Source of the DNA: Diplocloster modestus
GTDB taxonomy: Bacteria; Bacillota; Clostridia; Lachnospirales; Lachnospiraceae
Assembly (NCBI RefSeq): GCF_019042245.1
Contig: NZ_JAHQCX010000004.1
Span: 186,001-250,000, forward strand
DNA length: 64,000 nucleotides
Reading direction: 5' to 3'
In this document: piece by piece, positions 1-7,730 of the stretch
Layout: every line of letters starts with the position of its first letter
Numbering within the stretch: position 1 is the first letter of the stretch
Notes under the pieces: model-generated
What the model saw: only the letters and a program-made list of their open reading frames with translations
What the model was told of the DNA's origin: nothing
Databases searched by the model: none
Made by a program: the position numbers and the translations under genes

Positions 1-811
1 TTAATCTGGCGACCGCCAGGCATATCTGGGATTTCAGTTCCGGAAAACAGTTGATCGAATAACCGGCCAGGCAATAATGTTCCGTCAGCCGGCGGGCCGC
101 CAGATAATAACGGGAAGCCAGAAGCCCGTCTATTTTCTCCACATCGCAAAGCCCGATCTGGCCTCTGATTTTCTCCCAGTAATCCTCCACCTCACACTCT
201 GGTACCAGCGAGGCGGTCTGATAAAATTCTTCGATCGGTATATTTTCCAGATTGATCCCGAGTGTGCGTTTTACGGCAAATTCATCCCAGGCCATGCTCA
301 TCATGATATTGTTCTTGCCGGCGGATACCCCGATGGCCATATTTTTCATCCGGCCGTAGAGCATGGCCGCCCTGGCGAACTTCAAGAGCTTTTGCTCCGT
401 ATCTGTATCTCCGATATCCGCTACTTCCAGGGTATAATGCTTATGCAGGCTGTGCAGTGCCCCTGTTACCAGCACTCCTCCTACCAGGGTCAGCGCTCCG
501 ATCTCTTTGTCCACCGCCCAAAGGAACACAGGGACATCACACCGGTCAATCAGATCCACCAGGAAATAATCCGGGACGAACGTGGTCAGAACTACCAGAA
601 TCGCATCCGGATTCCCGGTATGAAGCTCTTTTCCGATCTGCTGCACCTCCTGTCTGCTCATAGCAATATAGTCCCCCGGCAGCCATCTGGCCTCCTGGTT
701 CTGCTTCAGCGCGTTTTTCATTTCCTCGTATTTTTCATATACTCTTTCCTCCCCCAGATGATTGCCAGGAAAAGCCATAGCGGCGATTCCGATATATGGC
801 TCATGCGTCAT
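1..811 (-). CDS. L-fucose/L-arabinose isomerase-like protein, 3' end beyond window
   Basis: The frame opens at ATG 811 and runs to the window edge without a stop, giving 270 visible residues; the C-terminal part lies outside. An AGGAGGAGG ribosome-binding site ends 9 nt before the ATG. The start (MTHEPYIGIAAMAFPGNH) and the central stretch with VFLWAVDKEIGALTLVGG resemble the fucose-isomerase-like family (COG2407 type), whose members interconvert aldoses and ketoses or are uncharacterised sugar isomerases. A LacI operator lies at 845-858 just upstream and the repressor gene itself is the next gene, so this is probably the repressor's target. The substrate cannot be told. The family call is fairly firm; the exact reaction is inference. 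Confidence 0.75.
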   Translation of the reverse strand, partial: MTHEPYIGIAAMAFPGNHLGEERVYEKYEEMKNALKQNQEARWLPGDYIAMSRQEVQQIGKELHTGNPDAILVVLTTFVPDYFLVDLIDRCDVPVFLWAVDKEIGALTLVGGVLVTGALHSLHKHYTLEVADIGDTDTEQKLLKFARAAMLYGRMKNMAIGVSAGKNNIMMSMAWDEFAVKRTLGINLENIPIEEFYQTASLVPECEVEDYWEKIRGQIGLCDVEKIDGLLASRYYLAARRLTEHYCLAGYSINCFPELKSQICLAVARL

Positions 812-838
812 CCTTTTCTACCTCCTCCTATTACTTTC

Positions 839-858
839 AGTATAGTTAAACGTTTACC
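839..858 (-). promoter_or_regulatory. LacI-type operator and -10 element before the isomerase-like gene
   Basis: GTTAAACGTTTACC at 845-858 contains the perfect palindrome TAAACGTTTA, typical of LacI/CcpA-family operators. The same 14 bases occur at 1980-1993 before the lacI-type gene. On the minus strand TATACT (839-844) follows directly and may be the -10 element; no good -35 was seen. A repressor bound here would block the promoter of the isomerase-like gene. Confidence 0.65.
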
Positions 859-902
859 TTTTGGGTTAAAAAAATATGGAGGAACGGCGGGAACCGTATG
901 TA

Positions 903-1955
903 TCACCAGCCGTACAGCTCCCAGTCCTGCCGCAGCGCTTCATCGGTAGAGTTTCTCACAATCAGCTGGCAGTTTAATTCCACACACTCCACCTCTTCCT
1001 TCTCATCCTCCATAAGCTTCAAAAGCTTCGCCGCCGACTCAAATCCCAGTTTATACTTTGGAACATTGATCGTCGACAGGGAAGGTTCCACCAGGGTACC
1101 CACAAAAATATTATCAAATCCGATGACCGCCACATCCCTGGGCACGGCACGGCCGGACTCTTTCAGAGCCTTTATGGCCCCTATAGCCATCTGATCGTTG
1201 GCGCTGAATACCGCGGTAAAATCCGATGATCCTGTCAGAAGCTTCTTTGTGGCGATATAACCGCTGATGGAAGAATAGTCCCCATAAGCGATCAGATCTT
1301 CTTCTACCCGGATTCCGGCGTCCTGTAAGGACTGCCGGTATCCTTCCAGATTATCATCACACATCATCAGATCTTTCGGACCGCAGATATGTGCGATTCG
1401 CCTGTGCCCTTTGGAAAACAGATGCTCCATAGCCACTTTGGCGTACTTCACATTATCTATACCGATCGTGCTGATCCCGGTTAACGCAACGTTACATTCG
1501 GTAAATATAATCGCGATCTTTCTCCCGCCATCCATCATCTGGTTCAGCTCCCGTGCGTAATTCATCAGGGAATTCTTAGGGCAGCAGCTGTCGATAATCA
1601 GTCCGTCCACCCAGTTAGAATAAAGAAAGCGGACCAGCTCCTTCTCTTTAGTAAAATTGTAATCGGAACTCTGGTACATAATCTTATAGCGTGTACTGCT
1701 CACCGCATCGTCAATCCCCTGAAGCACTTCGGGGAAAAATACCTGCGTCACCTTCGGCAAAATCACTCCGATATTGTAAGTCCGTCTGCTCTTCAGGCCG
1801 CTTGCGTTTACATTCAGATTATAGCCCAGCTCTTCGATGGCGGCTTTCACTTTCTCTTGCGTCTCTTCGGTAACTGCTTTTGTGTGGTTTAGTACATGAG
1901 AGACGGTGGCTGTGGAGACACCTGCTCTCTTTGCTACATCTTTTATGCTCGCCAA
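903..1955 (-). CDS. LacI family transcriptional repressor
   Basis: This 350-residue protein has an N-terminal LacI helix-turn-helix (ASIKDVAKRAGVSTATVSHV, about residues 2-21) followed by a periplasmic-binding-protein-like effector domain ending near VELNCQLIVRNST. I chose the TTG at 1955 as start because GGAG lies 8 nt upstream and the protein then begins at the family-typical position; an upstream TTG at 1979 is also open. The identical operator at 1980-1993 and 845-858 argues that it represses itself and the downstream isomerase-like gene. The inducer is probably a sugar, but its identity is unknown. Confidence 0.9.
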   Translation of the reverse strand: MASIKDVAKRAGVSTATVSHVLNHTKAVTEETQEKVKAAIEELGYNLNVNASGLKSRRTYNIGVILPKVTQVFFPEVLQGIDDAVSSTRYKIMYQSSDYNFTKEKELVRFLYSNWVDGLIIDSCCPKNSLMNYARELNQMMDGGRKIAIIFTECNVALTGISTIGIDNVKYAKVAMEHLFSKGHRRIAHICGPKDLMMCDDNLEGYRQSLQDAGIRVEEDLIAYGDYSSISGYIATKKLLTGSSDFTAVFSANDQMAIGAIKALKESGRAVPRDVAVIGFDNIFVGTLVEPSLSTINVPKYKLGFESAAKLLKLMEDEKEEVECVELNCQLIVRNSTDEALRQDWELYGW

Positions 1956-1979
1956 TTTGCAATCTCCATTCTTTCTCAA

Positions 1980-1993
1980 GTTAAACGTTTACC
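1980..1993. promoter_or_regulatory. LacI operator at the lacI-type gene
   Basis: GTTAAACGTTTACC, identical over 14 bases to the site at 845-858. It lies just downstream of the -10 element at 2002-2007, that is, over the predicted transcription start, which fits autorepression. Confidence 0.7.
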
Positions 1994-2001
1994 ATATAAA
2001 T

Positions 2002-2030
2002 ATTGTAATATACTATTCTGACTATGTCAA
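2002..2030 (-). promoter_or_regulatory. Promoter of the LacI-type gene
   Basis: Read on the minus strand there is TTGACA (2025-2030), a 17-bp spacer and TACAAT (2002-2007), close to the sigma-A consensus. The start point would fall inside the operator. Confidence 0.75.
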
Positions 2031-2108
2031 CTGTTTTCTGACAATTTATTGAATTTTCTATTTCGGCTCCACCATTCACCGGGCAGGTTAAGCATAGCTG
2101 GTAACCAT

Positions 2109-2148
2109 AAAAAAAGCTGCTTATAACAAATCACCGTTATAAACAGCT
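2109..2148 (-). terminator. Rho-independent terminator, minus strand
   Basis: On the minus strand a 13-bp stem (2136-2148 with 2115-2127, one G-U pair) with an 8-nt loop is followed by a run of T (complement of A 2109-2114). It would stop minus-strand transcription before the LacI promoter. Confidence 0.65.
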
Positions 2149-2277
2149 CACTCACTCCGAACATTTAATTACAATCCATAAAAGGCAAAATACACAATGT
2201 AAATACACATGCATATTCAGCATATTTCCACAAATACAGGCACTTAAAAAACGCTCATTTTCTACTGGGTCTGGTGA

Positions 2278-2306
2278 TTGTTCTTCTCACCCTGATATGG
2301 TACTAT
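2278..2306 (+). promoter_or_regulatory. Promoter of the holin-like toxin mRNA
   Basis: TTGTTC (2278-2283), 17-bp spacer, TACTAT (2301-2306) on the plus strand. Predicted start near 2313 gives a leader of roughly 60 nt before the toxin ATG. Confidence 0.6.
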
Positions 2307-2374
2307 TTTAATACGGAGCAACCGCGTACAAGGAGGTTAGCCTTCCCTCATTCAACAGAGGGGAGGTGGTGTGC

Positions 2375-2467
2375 ATGACTACATATGAAGCCATATCGTT
2401 AATGATCGCTTTTGGTGTACTACTCATCACGCTGCTTACCTACATAGATAGGAAGCATAAGCATTAA
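2375..2467 (+). CDS. Putative holin-like toxin, type I toxin-antitoxin
   Basis: A 30-residue hydrophobic peptide starts at ATG 2375 (MTTYEAISLMIAFGV) and ends in a charged tail (DRKHKH). A GGGAGGTGG ribosome-binding site lies 5 nt upstream. The MTTYEA start, the single membrane segment (about residues 8-24) and the basic end match the Hol_Tox/TxpA/BsrG group of Firmicute type I toxins, which act at the membrane. The locus has its own promoter, a bidirectional terminator and a convergent antisense promoter over the 3' end, which is the standard arrangement of this class. Recognition is by sequence pattern; toxicity has not been shown. Confidence 0.8.
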   Translation: MTTYEAISLMIAFGVLLITLLTYIDRKHKH

Positions 2468-2469
2468 CA

Positions 2470-2512
2470 AAAATACCTACCTTGTCACTTAGCCGGTACA
2501 GGTAGGTATTTT
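2470..2512. terminator. Bidirectional terminator of toxin mRNA and antisense RNA
   Basis: A perfect 13-bp stem pairs 2470-2482 with 2500-2512 around a 17-nt loop. The A/T ends of the stem supply a U tract on both strands, so it can end the toxin mRNA (plus) and the antisense RNA (minus). Confidence 0.75.
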
Positions 2513-2557
2513 AGACCCGAGAAGGCTAACCACCACTGTGGGCGATTGCTCCTTTAT
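2470..2557 (-). ncRNA. Predicted antisense RNA antitoxin
   Basis: A strong minus-strand promoter at 2564-2592 would start an RNA near 2557 that crosses the 3' untranslated part of the toxin mRNA and ends at the hairpin 2470-2512, about 88 nt. It includes the complement of the 3' arm of the long-range mRNA pairing, so base pairing would disturb the folded toxin message. The layout parallels RatA/TxpA. Existence is inferred from promoter and terminator only. Confidence 0.6.
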
Positions 2558-2563
2558 ATTTTC

Positions 2564-2592
2564 AATATAACACAAGAATTATTTTTTGTAAA
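2564..2592 (-). promoter_or_regulatory. Antisense RNA promoter
   Basis: On the minus strand: TTTACA (2587-2592), 17-bp spacer, TATATT (2564-2569). It begins 10 bp after the stop codon of the MFS gene, so transcription running through from the sugar operon would also produce antisense RNA. Confidence 0.65.
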
Positions 2593-2601
2593 CGTCATTT
2601 T

Positions 2602-3798
2602 CTAATATATTTCCTCCGAAACTTCCGGAGAGAACCCAGGCCGTTTGGCCGACGGAAGAAATATCCATCCGATCAGCACGGTAACCAGCGCGAAGCCCAC
2701 ATTCACCCGATAGATCATCGCATACCCTAAGGATTCCTGTATCGCGGAAAAGAGCGGCGGAAAGATAAAATTGGAAAAACCGAACATCAGCATGGAGACG
2801 ATCCCATAGCAGCTCGAGACCAGCCTGTCCTCGGCCAGCAGATGCAGATATTGAAAAATGACGGTCAAAAACAGCGGAAACACAATACCGTGCAGCAGAT
2901 CTCCCAGGATTACGACGGGTATGATCCCGGTAGAAATGCATAGGAATCTGAGTCCTGAGAACACGAATACCAGCAGAAATGACTTTTTCACATCATAATT
3001 CCTGAAAAACTTCCCGATGGCAATAAAACACAGGAATTCAGAAAAAATTTTGAGTCCTGTGCTGAGGCTGAACAATTGGTTGGACAACAGCAGATTCCCT
3101 GTGATCCCGGTCAGATAGGAGGAAAATGCGAAATCGCATCCCACATAGCTGCCTATTCCTAAAAAACTCATCAGGTACAGCACATTCACTCTTCGGTTCT
3201 TAAAAATATCCGCAAACCGGATCTTCTCCGCCCGCTCACTCTCTGTCACATCCTCGAATTTTTTCCAGATGATCAGGACGCAGGCAGACAGCAGGAGGAT
3301 TGCCAGCAAATGAAGCCCCCGGAAAGAAAACAAGCTGATGATCGTTCCCCCCGCCAAAGTCAGGCATCCCATCCCGACCGAACCCCATTTTCGAATCTTA
3401 TCATAGGGGTATCCCTTTTGATCCGCTATTTTTTCTATATATATTTCATAAGTACCGATCAGCGGCACTCCGAAGCAGCCATAGGCCGCCGCGAACCAAT
3501 AGATGAAGCCTGGCCGTATCACCAGAAACAGGACGCACAAGCCGAACAAAGACATAAGATAGGCGAACATAAACCTTTTTTTATTGCGCGCCCTGGAGAA
3601 CAGGTAGCTAAGAAGCGGCTGCGCCGCCAGGGAGAAACCGGCTCCGAAGGCGGTCACCCGGCTCACCTGCGCCAAGGTAAGCCCTGCCGCTTGGGAGAGA
3701 AACGGATAGTAAAATGTAGAGACGATTCCCGCTATGCAAAAATACAAAAAGGTGGTCACATTATAGTAAAACAGCGGGCTTTTTTTATCTAAAACCAT
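2602..3798 (-). CDS. MFS transporter, probably a sugar/proton symporter
   Basis: The protein has 398 residues and about twelve hydrophobic segments. Its layout (FYYNVTTFLYFCIAGIVSTF at the start, short basic loops such as RARNKKRF) fits the MFS_1-like/LacY-like group of small-solute carriers. The ATG at 3798 overlaps the end of the phosphomutase gene by 10 nt and has GGAGAT upstream, so the two are translationally coupled. It is the last gene of the sugar operon. Since the operon already has ABC permeases, it may take a different sugar in, or export a product. Substrate unknown. Confidence 0.8.
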   Translation of the reverse strand: MVLDKKSPLFYYNVTTFLYFCIAGIVSTFYYPFLSQAAGLTLAQVSRVTAFGAGFSLAAQPLLSYLFSRARNKKRFMFAYLMSLFGLCVLFLVIRPGFIYWFAAAYGCFGVPLIGTYEIYIEKIADQKGYPYDKIRKWGSVGMGCLTLAGGTIISLFSFRGLHLLAILLLSACVLIIWKKFEDVTESERAEKIRFADIFKNRRVNVLYLMSFLGIGSYVGCDFAFSSYLTGITGNLLLSNQLFSLSTGLKIFSEFLCFIAIGKFFRNYDVKKSFLLVFVFSGLRFLCISTGIIPVVILGDLLHGIVFPLFLTVIFQYLHLLAEDRLVSSCYGIVSMLMFGFSNFIFPPLFSAIQESLGYAMIYRVNVGFALVTVLIGWIFLPSAKRPGFSPEVSEEIY

Positions 3799-4439
3799 TG
3801 GTCCAACATCTCCGCATGAAACTTCTCAAAGCCGGGTATGACATAATCCGCCTGGCATAAGATCCCCGGATTTCCAATCCCTACGCTTTTCATCCCGGCT
3901 CTTCTGGCCGCCTCGATCCCCGCGGCCGCATCCTCAAACACTACGCAGGCCGAAGGATCCGTCCCCAGTCTCTTCGCCCCTTTTAGAAACACCTCAGGGT
4001 CCGGCTTGGCTTGTGATACCTGACTGCCGTCCACCACGGCATCCAGATAGTCCTGCAATTTCAACCGCTCCAGAATCACACCGGCATTTTTACTCACGGA
4101 ACCCAGCGCCGTTCTCAGTCCGTTTTTCCTGCACTCTTCCAGGAAATCCAGGACGCCGGGAAGCAGCTCGGATTGGTCCATTTTATTTATATATTCTACA
4201 TACCAGCGGTTTTTCTTCTCCGCCATCTCTTCCTTTGCCTTCTGCGTACATTTCACATGACCGATCTCCAGGAGAATCTCCAGGGAATCCATCCGGCTGA
4301 CACCCTTAAGCCTTTCGTTTTGTGCTTCCGTAAAGGAAAATCCCAGTTCTCCGGCCAGCCTCTTCCAGGCCAGATAGTGATATTTGGCCGTGTCGCACAG
4401 CACACCGTCCAGATCAAAGATACAAGCTTTTATTTCCAT
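3789..4439 (-). CDS. pgmB: Beta-phosphoglucomutase (HAD superfamily)
   Basis: The 216-residue protein starts with the HAD catalytic motif FDLDGVLCDT (nucleophile Asp9, acid/base Asp11), followed by a helical cap, GSVSKN (motif II), AKPDPEVF (motif III lysine) and FEDAAAGIEAARRAGM (motif IV). Length and motifs fit beta-phosphoglucomutase, which turns beta-glucose 1-phosphate into glucose 6-phosphate. A GH65 phosphorylase, which produces beta-glucose 1-phosphate, lies two genes upstream in the same operon, which supports this substrate. A GGAGGAG site precedes the ATG at 4439. Confidence 0.88.
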   Translation of the reverse strand: MEIKACIFDLDGVLCDTAKYHYLAWKRLAGELGFSFTEAQNERLKGVSRMDSLEILLEIGHVKCTQKAKEEMAEKKNRWYVEYINKMDQSELLPGVLDFLEECRKNGLRTALGSVSKNAGVILERLKLQDYLDAVVDGSQVSQAKPDPEVFLKGAKRLGTDPSACVVFEDAAAGIEAARRAGMKSVGIGNPGILCQADYVIPGFEKFHAEMLDQWF

Positions 4440-4448
4440 GTGCTCCTC

Positions 4449-5519
4449 CTAGTTTACTTCCAACCCGTTCCGGTCCGGAAGCGGGCGGTAAGCCTGATGT
4501 GGTTCCGTCTGATACCAGTAAGCTACTGTGGCGATATCATCCTGCAGCGGCAGGAACCGGTTCTCGCTCCTCCATCCCAGCGCCTGCATTGTCACACGAA
4601 GCTCTTCTTCAAAATAAATGGGATCCGGAATATGAAAACGGTACATGCCGAACCTGGTATTCGCCCGGTACAGGCCGTCGGGTTTTATGATCTGGGGCAG
4701 CCCCTGGTACAGGTTACTGAAGCTTCCATACTCTCCCGCCGGCTGTTCAAAGTTCCAGGCGCCCCCGAAATAATCCTCCGTGCCGGTCCCGCAGATCGTG
4801 GGGAATTCGGCATCATGATCCAGATAAAATTTCACTTCCCCTTCGCCCCACCAGCGGTTGCTGTTCACCTGCCAGGCCGCATAAGTTCCCACATACTGCC
4901 CTTTTCCGCGTATCCCGTCGATAATCGTATAGGGTACCTTATACTGAACCGGATTCTCCCGCCGGTAAGAGGCATGAAAATATGCCGCCTTATCGCTCAC
5001 TGCCTCCAACAGATAATCGATCTGATAGAAAAATATCCGTTTTTCAGATCCTATGTTTTCTATGGTAATTCTGGCGCCCTGCCGAAACGGCATGGGAAAG
5101 TAACAGTTGTACCCTCCCGCAGGATTGACGCTGATCGGAGCGGAAGAGATATTCGCACGTTCACACCAGCCATTGCAGAAGAAATCACCCAGCGGCACCT
5201 CCACAGAGGGGACTTCCTCATCGTCCCAGTATATCCTGAGGATCAGAGATCTTACACTCTCCATATGAGCGGTCATCCACATATGGGTGATTTTACCGCT
5301 TTCGGTTATGGACGCGATCTCGTATACTTCTCCTGCTTCTATTTCCACATAGGGCCTGACCTTCCAGCCCATTCCCAGTTCTCTGGCCGGATGGGTCATA
5401 TCTCCCTCGGCGATCCGGGCCATGGCGCCCCTGCCTTTCTCCCCGGTGGGATTCTCCGCCGTGATGGAACGGGATTTGGCCCCGGATAGTTCGTATATGC
5501 GGTTCATCGGATCAAACAT
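4449..5519 (-). CDS. GH172 (DUF2961) glycoside hydrolase
   Basis: The 356-residue protein matches the DUF2961 family, now GH172, which includes alpha-D-fructofuranosidases/difructose-anhydride synthases and alpha-arabinofuranosidase-like enzymes. Family signatures seen are SRSITAENPTGEKGRGA near the start (residues 16-32), NRWWGEGEVKFYLD (221-234) and CGTGTEDYFGGAW (243-255); the glutamates in the last two lie where the family's catalytic pair is expected. No signal peptide, so it acts on imported sugar. The stop of the GH65 gene (TAA) abuts the ATG, with GGAGGAAGG across the junction. The exact linkage cut is unknown. Confidence 0.85.
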   Translation of the reverse strand: MFDPMNRIYELSGAKSRSITAENPTGEKGRGAMARIAEGDMTHPARELGMGWKVRPYVEIEAGEVYEIASITESGKITHMWMTAHMESVRSLILRIYWDDEEVPSVEVPLGDFFCNGWCERANISSAPISVNPAGGYNCYFPMPFRQGARITIENIGSEKRIFFYQIDYLLEAVSDKAAYFHASYRRENPVQYKVPYTIIDGIRGKGQYVGTYAAWQVNSNRWWGEGEVKFYLDHDAEFPTICGTGTEDYFGGAWNFEQPAGEYGSFSNLYQGLPQIIKPDGLYRANTRFGMYRFHIPDPIYFEEELRVTMQALGWRSENRFLPLQDDIATVAYWYQTEPHQAYRPLPDRNGLEVN

Positions 5520-7730
5520 TTATCCTTCCTCCTTCGTTACCGTAACCTGATCAGCCGTTACCTCTGCCTGATACCGTCCGCCTTTCAGGCGAAGACCGAA
5601 TCGGATCGCCCGGATATGTTCCGGCAGAGCCGGATGGAACACAGGCTGTCCGTCCTTTCCAACCCCCGAAAAGCCCGCCAGGCCGCAGACCACAGCTTGC
5701 CAGAGGCCCCCCGCGTTGGCAATATGGATCCCTTCGGCCGCCCCGCGCTGCGCAAGATCAATCTCCATACTCTTCTGTAAAAACTCATAGCTGCGCTTCG
5801 CATCCTTCACACCGGCGTGAACCAGGGCGTGGATCACATAGGAAAGGGAGGAATCATGGGTCGTAATCTTCTCATAATATTCCAGGCAGTTCTTTTTCGT
5901 CTCCTGGTCGAATGCATCCGGAAACAAGCTGAATAAGCCCAGGGTATCCGCCTGTTTTAAAGCTTTGCTCCGGTAATTCTTCTCCTGGGAAATAAAATGG
6001 CCGAACGGTTTGCTGCGGTCCTTCCATATTTTGTCAAATTCCACGTCCGCGAAATGGTCAAAATCCTGGCACTGCCAGATAAAATGCGCATCCTCATCAT
6101 ACGGAAATACCAGCCGGTCGTGTACTTTTTGGAATTCCTCCATCTCCAGATCCGTCACGCCCAATTCGTTCTTGCGCTCATCACCGGCGATTTTAAGAGT
6201 TTCCAAGGTCTGTTTAAGCGCAAATTTTACCATATAGTTGGTATAGGCATTGTCATTGGTAAATGCCAGATATTCATCGGGGCCCATAACTCCCAGCAGA
6301 TGGCAGGTATCTCCTGCCCAGTCGACCCTGCCGCACCAGTATCTGGCGGTTTCCACCATCATTTCCAATCCCTGGTTCAGAAGGAATTCGGTATCACCTG
6401 TCACTTTGCAGTAATGCCACAGGCCATAAATCACATCTGCGGTTACATGCACTTCCATATCGCCGTACTGCCAGTTCGAACATTGTTCCAGACCTGACTG
6501 GCAGCATTCCCACGGGTATCTGGCGCCGGGGTAGCCATACCGGGCGGCGTTCTTTTTGGCTCCTTCCAGCATCCGGTAACGGAATTCGATCAGGGACCGG
6601 GCTTTTTGGGGTGCGGTGTACAGATAGAATGGCAGCAGATAAATTTCCGTGTCCCAGAAATAGTGCCCAAAATACGCTTCTCCCGCAAAACCTTTGGCGT
6701 CGATGGCCACTTGGGATGACCAGGGGAAAGCGCGGAGCAGGTGATAGATACTAAATCTCAGACTATCCTGCAGCCGTTTATCTCCTACGATCTGTACATC
6801 CGATTCGCTCCAACGGTTTGCCCAGATCTCCTCATGGGCTTTAAGGGTCAACCTCTGCGCATCCAGTTCAAGGGTTACCATCCGCTCCCGCAGACGGAGC
6901 AGATCGCCAAAGGGGCCGGATAAGATCATCCCGTCCGCTTCATCCTTCCAGTCCATACTGGTCGCGATAATCGTGTATTTGTAAAACACAAACGGTTCGC
7001 CTTTTTTCAAACGAAGCTTCCAGATCTCCCGCAGTCTCTGTTCCGTGCGGGAGCTTTCTTCCTTATAATAATCTCCGTCCTCAAATTTGCAGAAACATTT
7101 CATACAGACCATCTGACCGCTGTCCAGCGTGATCTCCGCCCATAAGCCTTCCTGGTGAAAGAGCTTTGTATCCGTAAAATGACTGTATCCGTTGGTGGTT
7201 ACCGCTGCATCCACGAAGCTTTCCACCCTGATTTCCATATCCTGTCCGGCTGCCAGCTCGGCTCTCTGGACAATATAATGCTGATTCTGAAGACTAGCGT
7301 ATCTTGTATATTCAGCTTCCAGTGAACCGGCCGCCGTATTCCACACGAAATGTCTAGTCAATACTCCGTTTTTCAAATTCAGGGATTCCGCAAAATCAGA
7401 ATAGTCTGATAGCCCCATGTCGAACCGTTCCTCGTCCTGATAGAGCTGTATTCCCATTGGATAAGGCAGATTTACAATTTCCTCTCCTAAAATCGGATGG
7501 TTTCCATAGATACCCGGGACATAAACGCCCCATTTACTGACCGGATTCCTGGCTTCTTCCAGCGTCACATTCGCAGGCAGTCGCCAGTAATGCTCATCCT
7601 GGGAAGCCCCCGACAAATCCTCCTCAAAAGAAGCCCGCATCTGAATATAACCGTTTCCCTGAGCCCAGGCGCCCTCATAATATTTATTCTTTTCAGGGCT
7701 CCATTTTCCCTTTCTCTTTAATACCATCAT
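5520..7730 (-). CDS. GH65 family disaccharide phosphorylase
   Basis: The protein has 736 residues from ATG 7730, which overlaps the GH2 stop as ATGA with GGAAAGGG upstream; a longer frame to 7778 is open but has no good site. It has the GH65 order: N-terminal beta-sandwich, linker, and an (alpha/alpha)6 barrel with YFGHYFWDTEIYLLPF and VMGPDEY, whose glutamate is the general acid. GH65 enzymes phosphorolyse alpha-linked glucosides (maltose, trehalose, kojibiose, nigerose and others) to beta-glucose 1-phosphate. A phosphorylase rather than a hydrolase fits the neighbouring pgmB. Which disaccharide is used cannot be read from the sequence. Confidence 0.9.
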   Translation of the reverse strand: MMVLKRKGKWSPEKNKYYEGAWAQGNGYIQMRASFEEDLSGASQDEHYWRLPANVTLEEARNPVSKWGVYVPGIYGNHPILGEEIVNLPYPMGIQLYQDEERFDMGLSDYSDFAESLNLKNGVLTRHFVWNTAAGSLEAEYTRYASLQNQHYIVQRAELAAGQDMEIRVESFVDAAVTTNGYSHFTDTKLFHQEGLWAEITLDSGQMVCMKCFCKFEDGDYYKEESSRTEQRLREIWKLRLKKGEPFVFYKYTIIATSMDWKDEADGMILSGPFGDLLRLRERMVTLELDAQRLTLKAHEEIWANRWSESDVQIVGDKRLQDSLRFSIYHLLRAFPWSSQVAIDAKGFAGEAYFGHYFWDTEIYLLPFYLYTAPQKARSLIEFRYRMLEGAKKNAARYGYPGARYPWECCQSGLEQCSNWQYGDMEVHVTADVIYGLWHYCKVTGDTEFLLNQGLEMMVETARYWCGRVDWAGDTCHLLGVMGPDEYLAFTNDNAYTNYMVKFALKQTLETLKIAGDERKNELGVTDLEMEEFQKVHDRLVFPYDEDAHFIWQCQDFDHFADVEFDKIWKDRSKPFGHFISQEKNYRSKALKQADTLGLFSLFPDAFDQETKKNCLEYYEKITTHDSSLSYVIHALVHAGVKDAKRSYEFLQKSMEIDLAQRGAAEGIHIANAGGLWQAVVCGLAGFSGVGKDGQPVFHPALPEHIRAIRFGLRLKGGRYQAEVTADQVTVTKEEG

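Larger units (their letters stand above)
2335..2531 (+). repeat. Long-range inverted repeat joining the two ends of the toxin mRNA
   Basis: GGTTAGCCTTC at 2335-2345 is exactly complementary to GAAGGCTAACC at 2521-2531, and GGTGGT in the ribosome-binding site (2365-2370) can pair with ACCACC at 2529-2534. End-to-end pairing of this kind is known from type I toxin mRNAs such as hok and txpA-like messages, where it delays translation. The pairing is seen in sequence; its role is inferred. Confidence 0.6.

Noticed and set aside
77..949. 290-codon open frame on the plus strand
   Set aside because: It runs opposite to the isomerase-like gene, has no ribosome-binding site and no family-like sequence; the minus-strand frame has clear homology marks.
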